From Nitrososphaeraceae archaeon (GTDB taxonomy: Archaea; Thermoproteota; Nitrososphaeria; Nitrososphaerales; Nitrososphaeraceae): a stretch of DNA of 33,574 bases. Shown here one piece after another: positions 29,317 to 33,574 of this stretch. The stretch lies in assembly GCA_016782225.1 (NCBI GenBank), contig JADDOW010000018.1, positions 9,658 through 43,231 on the forward strand. The letters are read 5' to 3'. Numbering within the stretch: position 1 is the stretch's first letter; every line of letters starts with the position of its first letter. The position numbers and the translations under genes were made by a program. The notes beneath the pieces were generated by a model. It searched no databases, was not told the DNA's origin, and saw nothing but the letters and a program-made list of their open reading frames with translations.

Positions 29317-30108
29317 CTATTTATTCCCTATCAACAAGTTTTTGGCTAATCCGTACTCATATTCACTCAAAAGATTTGAATGACAGCTTTTGCTATGTCC
29401 AAGACTGGTAGAATACTCTAGCGACTCCACACTAGACACAGGAACCATTCCATCGTTTGGTTTTGGGAGGCTTGATGAGCCGGCCTGCTGCGCAAATGAA
29501 AACATGGACAGGTTACAGTTTCCGGTATTTGGGTCCCAATCACCAGCAATAGTAAAATATTTTGTGTTTGGGTTCATTTTTACTTTGGTATCTGCAGCTC
29601 CTGGTTTTAAGTCATATATTGCAGGAGCACACATGTGATTGTTTTCTGCTAACGGTGAACCGGCATTAGGTGTTCCAATCATTATGAGATTTGCCACATC
29701 CTTTGTACCATTGGCAAGATACATTCTAGCATCTAATCCGCCTTTGCTATGTCCTACTATATTCACTTTGTCTTGCCCGGTTTGGCTTTTGACTTGTGCA
29801 ATCTGGTCTGATAATTCTTTTGCGTGTTCTGCGGCAGACCCACATTTATCATCGGATTGGCTAAAAGTTATCGGATAAGACGGAACGCCATCTTTTTTTA
29901 GCAGTTCTTGCCATTTATTCCATACCGAAGCATCTGAAAAATAACCATGTATAAGAATAACGGGTAGTGGTTGCTTTGGGTCATTGGTAGATGGTGTCTG
30001 GGCATAAACTGTAGTTAGTTGTAGTAATCCACTAATTAATATCGCGGATGCAATTAAAGTAGTTACAGAGAATAGTGCAATAATTTTTTTTTTATTCGCT
30101 TCTATCAT
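29317..30108 (-). CDS. secreted alpha/beta-hydrolase, class 2-like lipase
   Basis: TAG at 29317. ATG 30108 (MIEANKKK) is chosen over TTG 30135 because it begins a proper signal: basic residues, then a hydrophobic helix (IIALFSVTTLIASAILISGL) and a VYAQ cleavage-like site. The mature enzyme has LPVILIHGYFSD (oxyanion HG), the nucleophile elbow VGHSKGG (Ser121 from this start), PNDGMVPV with the acid, and SLGHSKSCHSNLLSE with the His. The order and about 220-residue mature size fit triacylglycerol lipases and PGAP1-like esterases. It should act outside the cell on lipids or esters. It is divergent from the GT2 gene across about 75 bases. Confidence 0.87.
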   Translation of the reverse strand: MIEANKKKIIALFSVTTLIASAILISGLLQLTTVYAQTPSTNDPKQPLPVILIHGYFSDASVWNKWQELLKKDGVPSYPITFSQSDDKCGSAAEHAKELSDQIAQVKSQTGQDKVNIVGHSKGGLDARMYLANGTKDVANLIMIGTPNAGSPLAENNHMCAPAIYDLKPGAADTKVKMNPNTKYFTIAGDWDPNTGNCNLSMFSFAQQAGSSSLPKPNDGMVPVSSVESLEYSTSLGHSKSCHSNLLSEYEYGLAKNLLIGNK

Positions 30109-30183
30109 GTATAACTGAATTGGTTGATAATACAATATATACTGAATTAGTTTTTATATTCTTTAGATCATAAGGTCAAGGAC

Positions 30184-31331
30184 ATAGCCCATAATAGTGT
30201 CGTTTCTAGCATAATAGTTCCAGCAAGAAATGAGGAAGAACATATTGAAAGATGTTTGTTATCTTTGTTATCTCAAGAATACCCTTATTTCGAAATAATT
30301 GCAATTGATGATAGTTCGACAGACGGCACATTAAAAATAATGCACGATATAAAAGATAAAACAAACAAGAAGAAAAAAACCGGACTCCCAACAGATAAGT
30401 TAAAAATCATTTCGTTAAAAGACAAACCCGAGAATTGGACCGGTAAGACCCGGGCATCTCAACAGGGTTATTTGCAAAGTAAAGGCGATGTTTTACTTTT
30501 TACTGATGCCGATACCAATTATGCTCGTAAAGATGTAATACTACAAACAGGTATCTATATGCAAAAACATGGTTTGGATGTGCTAACTGGAGTGTTTTCT
30601 CCAGAAAAACTAAGCAACTTCTGGTCAAAGATTACGATACCGTTATGGGACTCTGTTAGTGTTTTGTTTGGCGTTGGCTCACCTGATGTTAATAACCCTA
30701 AATCAAAAATTGCTTATGTCATGGGAAGCTACTTTCTAATAAAAAGAAAAGTTTTTGTTGATATTGGCACGTTTAAATCGGTTTGCCAAGAAATACAGGA
30801 AGATAAAGATCTAGGTATACTTATTAAAAAAAGTGGATACAAAATTAAACTTGTAAGATTAAATGAAATGATGTACACTATGTGGGCAGATGACCTAATA
30901 ACACTCTGGCATGGAATTGGAAGAACATTGGCTCCGCGGGTAATGAAAAACAGGTTCAAAGTCATTTATAATTTATTTATTATCTTTTTTGCGTCCATAT
31001 TGCCATTTGCACTGTTTCCTGTTACTTTATGGATTGCTTTTGAAGAATTGTCTTTTATTTCGCTCCATAATATTCCTCTTAATGTTTATTTTTATTTGCC
31101 GTTACTTAATCTCATACCTTGTGTCTTGATGGGTATTTCTTTTTCGAGTAGATGCAAAAAATATAAATAAAATCACTATACTATTTGGGAAGTTTTGTTG
31201 CAGCAATCTTTGTTATTATTGCGTGTTTATACAATATTGCACCTCTGTTGATTTTTGGAAAAACCAAACCAACATCATGGCAAGGTAGGCAGTATACATA
31301 TGTTAAAGGCCAAAACGGATTTACAATTTAA
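30184..31331 (+). pseudogene. GT2 glycosyltransferase, no normal start and late frameshift
   Basis: The GT-A domain is complete: SIIVPARNEEEHIERCL, then IAIDDSSTDGT, LLFTDADTNY (DxD) and CQEIQEDKDLGI, followed by TM helices. The frame is open back to 30151 but holds no ATG, GTG or TTG before the essential first strand; ATA 30184 is where a start would fit. The first TTG (30256) lies after that strand and would remove it. At the other end the frame stops at 31168-31170 after CKKYK; one more A there would continue IKSLYYLGSFVAAIFVII, a last TM helix, to TAA 31329-31331, with a tail containing WQGRQYTYVKG as related enzymes have. So a single A seems lost from a run. The enzyme would move a nucleotide-activated sugar to a lipid or polymer. 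Confidence 0.78.
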
Positions 31332-31579
31332 ACCATTTTTTTCTTAGTTTTACAATAATATAATTATTTATAGACATTTGAACAAAAATACCAGTCTGTG
31401 GAATATGGCGATGGAGATCGCTTATTCAAAGGAATTACAAATAATATTATGTGGAAGTTTTAATAGTAATTTTCAAAATGAAAGTCTAAACCGAAGATGC
31501 ATTGAATTACAATCTTCCACCCATCCCACTCTTGTCGTGGACGACATTTGTAAGGTACCCTTGTTTTTATCAAATTGTT

Positions 31580-33151
31580 TCACTTTTTCTTTACTGCCAT
31601 TATTTCTGTTGCGGCCCTCCTTTTTAAAAAAATCACAGTCACAACAGATATGGTTGATATCAATGTGGCAGTAAGAAATATCAGATTGTATGATAATGGT
31701 GAGGGGTATAACCTATCACCGAATCCAATAACAAATTCTTGATATGTTTGCATGTACATAGAGGCAATAACCGGCCCAATAGAGCTTCCAATTAGCACAA
31801 TTACAACAGATATACCTATAGATATACCACTAAATTGTCGTGGAGTGTATTGCAATACGACATTGAATGCGCCCACATTTATCAGCGACAATCCTGCAGA
31901 TATCATCACCAAATTTATTGCAACCATAGGTACTGTCGAATGGAAAACAGAGAGAACAAAAAAACCAACTGTTGTGGTTATGCTTCCGGCTATAATTGGT
32001 TTAAAATTACCAATTTTAGATACAATAAAACCCGAAGAAGGTGCAAATAACAAAAACACTATCATAAAAGGTAATTGGATAAAAGCACTATCCATTGCAT
32101 CCCCTCCAAATCCAAGAGGTGAAGGGCTTGTTACTAATATTGGTATAGTCTGATATACCATAAACATCGTGACACCAAAAACCAAAAGAATGATATTTGC
32201 AGGTAGAAGGATTTTATCTGCTATCAGGTTAAGTGGTATTAGCGGAGATTGCGCTTTCCTCTCCACAACAATAAAAGAGGCTATGGAGATTGTTGTTAAT
32301 GCGGCTAGTGAAACCAAGATAATAAAGGCATGGTTGGAATCAAGGGAATTAGTGTTGATGCCATTGGTGGTATTTGCGAAATATGTGAGTGTAAGTAAAA
32401 ACGAGGTTATTGCTATTGCCAAGGTTACAGCACCTTTAAAATCAATATCAGGTTTGTAATTGTTAGCAACCTTTTTTGAGTCCGTAGGGGGGTGTTGCCC
32501 CACGGAATCATGAATGGTATCCGCATTTTGTACAAAACCGGACAGGTCATTTCTTTCTAATCCGGATTTTGCCATGTCATCATTTTGAACATATTTTCTA
32601 ATTATTACCCAAAGAATAATAGCAACAGGGATTATGGTAAAAAATGTAGACTTCCATCCAAAATTTTGGATGATACTTCCACCTATAGCTATACCCACTA
32701 CCGAACCGGCAGCAAACATTGAGCTAAATATACCAACACCTATTGCAAGCTTTTGTAACGGAAATTGATCTCGTATGATACCAAATGCTATGGGAAACAT
32801 GGATATACCCATGCCTTGGATTACCCTGGAGGCAAGAAGCAAGTATATATCATTTGACAAACCTCCAAGGCCAATTCCTACTATGTAAATTACAAATACT
32901 ATTAGCACCAATTTCTTTTTGCCGTATATATCAGATAACTTTCCGGCTATAGGAGTCATAACCGCACCCGCGATAAGATATGCCGTAAGAATCCATGATG
33001 AAGTGCTATAAGAGATATTAAAGTCTGAGATAATATCACCCATAGCCGGTAATAGCATGGTTTCGCCATACATTGTAATTAGAATGGTTGATCCTAAAAT
33101 GGCAAGTGTTATCCATGTGGATGCTTGAATTTTTTCAGAAGTTTTTGCCAC
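31580..33151 (-). CDS. DHA2-type 14-TM MFS exporter, intact
   Basis: TGA at 31580; GTG 33151 is preferred as the start because MAKTSEKIQASTW then matches the broken paralogue (MAKEISKEAW); TTG 33169 is the other choice, adding six residues. 523 codons from the GTG. Motifs: MYGETMLLPAMGDI in helix 1, SSWILTAYLIAGAV, the cytoplasmic motif A GKLSDIYGKKK, RVIQGMGISMFPIAFG, and GSSIGPVIASMYM late. The central loop (about residues 200-235) is polar and rich in Asp and Ser. Such pumps expel toxic compounds, sugars or metabolites using protons; substrate not known. Same family as the gene ends at 1-401 and 7608-9090. Confidence 0.92.
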   Translation of the reverse strand: MAKTSEKIQASTWITLAILGSTILITMYGETMLLPAMGDIISDFNISYSTSSWILTAYLIAGAVMTPIAGKLSDIYGKKKLVLIVFVIYIVGIGLGGLSNDIYLLLASRVIQGMGISMFPIAFGIIRDQFPLQKLAIGVGIFSSMFAAGSVVGIAIGGSIIQNFGWKSTFFTIIPVAIILWVIIRKYVQNDDMAKSGLERNDLSGFVQNADTIHDSVGQHPPTDSKKVANNYKPDIDFKGAVTLAIAITSFLLTLTYFANTTNGINTNSLDSNHAFIILVSLAALTTISIASFIVVERKAQSPLIPLNLIADKILLPANIILLVFGVTMFMVYQTIPILVTSPSPLGFGGDAMDSAFIQLPFMIVFLLFAPSSGFIVSKIGNFKPIIAGSITTTVGFFVLSVFHSTVPMVAINLVMISAGLSLINVGAFNVVLQYTPRQFSGISIGISVVIVLIGSSIGPVIASMYMQTYQEFVIGFGDRLYPSPLSYNLIFLTATLISTISVVTVIFLKRRAATEIMAVKKK

Positions 33152-33169
33152 GCCCCATCTATAATCCAA

Positions 33170-33574
33170 CTACCCTTAATATGTCCTGATATTTTGAAGT
33201 TTTAAAAAAGGAATTACAATATGGGTCAGCCGCCATTAGATAAGGCTTTCACACGGTATAAGAACTGCACACCATATATGCACTCCCATGTCAAAAGACA
33301 AATTATTTTTTATTTTTATTGAAAATGGTATAATACAAATCGACTCAACTACAGATTTTGAGTTTTTTGTCTAAATATTAAATCATGTCAGAATCGATAT
33401 AGATATCATTTAATAAAAAAACAACAAGGATTATCCGAAATATTAATATGTTTTCCTTTAAGAGGATTGTTGTATCGCCTTACATTCTCATTGTCAACAA
33501 CATTAATAAGAGATCAGTTGCCTAGTTTTTCAACCCCACTCTTAAAAAAGACTCTTTTTTTTTAATCGGATGTC
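33170..33574. other. intergenic at window end
   Basis: Upstream of the MFS exporter and up to the window edge. AT-rich stretches near 33300-33330 could hold its promoter. A T-run at 33554-33562 near the end could be the terminator of a gene outside the window. No coding frame recognised. Confidence 0.5.

Noticed and set aside
31378-31674. 98-codon plus-strand frame
   Set aside because: Its second half is antisense to the MFS exporter and the first half alone is short and unsupported.

Overview
The window looks like a chromosomal segment of an ammonia-oxidising archaeon (Nitrososphaerales, plausibly Nitrosocosmicus-like). This is an inference from AT-rich DNA, archaeal-type proteins (an MTH1187-type thiamine-binding protein, a gamma carbonic anhydrase, a stand-alone parvulin, a large M1 aminopeptidase with a C-terminal helical-repeat part), frequent TTG/GTG starts, short archaeal promoters and wide non-coding gaps. 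I see no rRNA, tRNA, CRISPR array, transposase or phage genes.

Layout. 1-5.7 kb: the 3' end of an MFS exporter, a long gap with a (CTG)11 tract, a quinone-reductase-like gene broken only by two in-frame TAG codons, two small acidic proteins (one with three perfect 36-bp repeats), a degraded reading frame and a wrecked S9 peptidase. 6.2-10.7 kb: a secreted CAP-domain protein, an MFS exporter with two 1-nt deletions, and a broken polytopic membrane protein. 11-17.7 kb: intact M1 aminopeptidase, a broken small gene, a Trp-rich small protein, a UlaG-like metal-dependent hydrolase, a small acidic protein and an erythromycin-esterase-family protein. 17.9-22.1 kb: a broken DMT permease, a broken secreted protein, an intact PP2A/ApaH-like phosphatase, 1.1 kb without a clear gene, and a SufR-like regulator with three frame changes. 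22.2-26.5 kb: FMN reductase, gamma carbonic anhydrase, parvulin, a 35-residue basic protein, a pterin-dehydratase-like protein lacking the catalytic histidines, the thiamine-binding protein and an unknown protein. 26.7-33.2 kb: a GT-C (GT39-like) membrane glycosyltransferase, an unknown protein with an Asn tract, a secreted lipase, a GT2 glycosyltransferase with no normal start and a late frameshift, and an intact MFS exporter.

The genes do not form one pathway; most are single transcription units in alternating orientation. The themes are envelope and export (three related 14-TM MFS exporters, two glycosyltransferases, CAP protein, lipase) and housekeeping. The strongest pattern is gene decay: about ten reading frames carry clear lesions (single-base indels, in-frame TAG/TGA, ATA in place of a start), while long neighbours such as the 951-codon M1 gene and the 480-codon esterase gene are intact. 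That argues for real pseudogenisation rather than uniformly poor sequence, although the indels often fall in short homopolymers and reads should be checked. I did not find a convincing new multi-gene system; the best leads are the amber-only lesions, the histidine-less pterin dehydratase homologue and several undescribed miniproteins.
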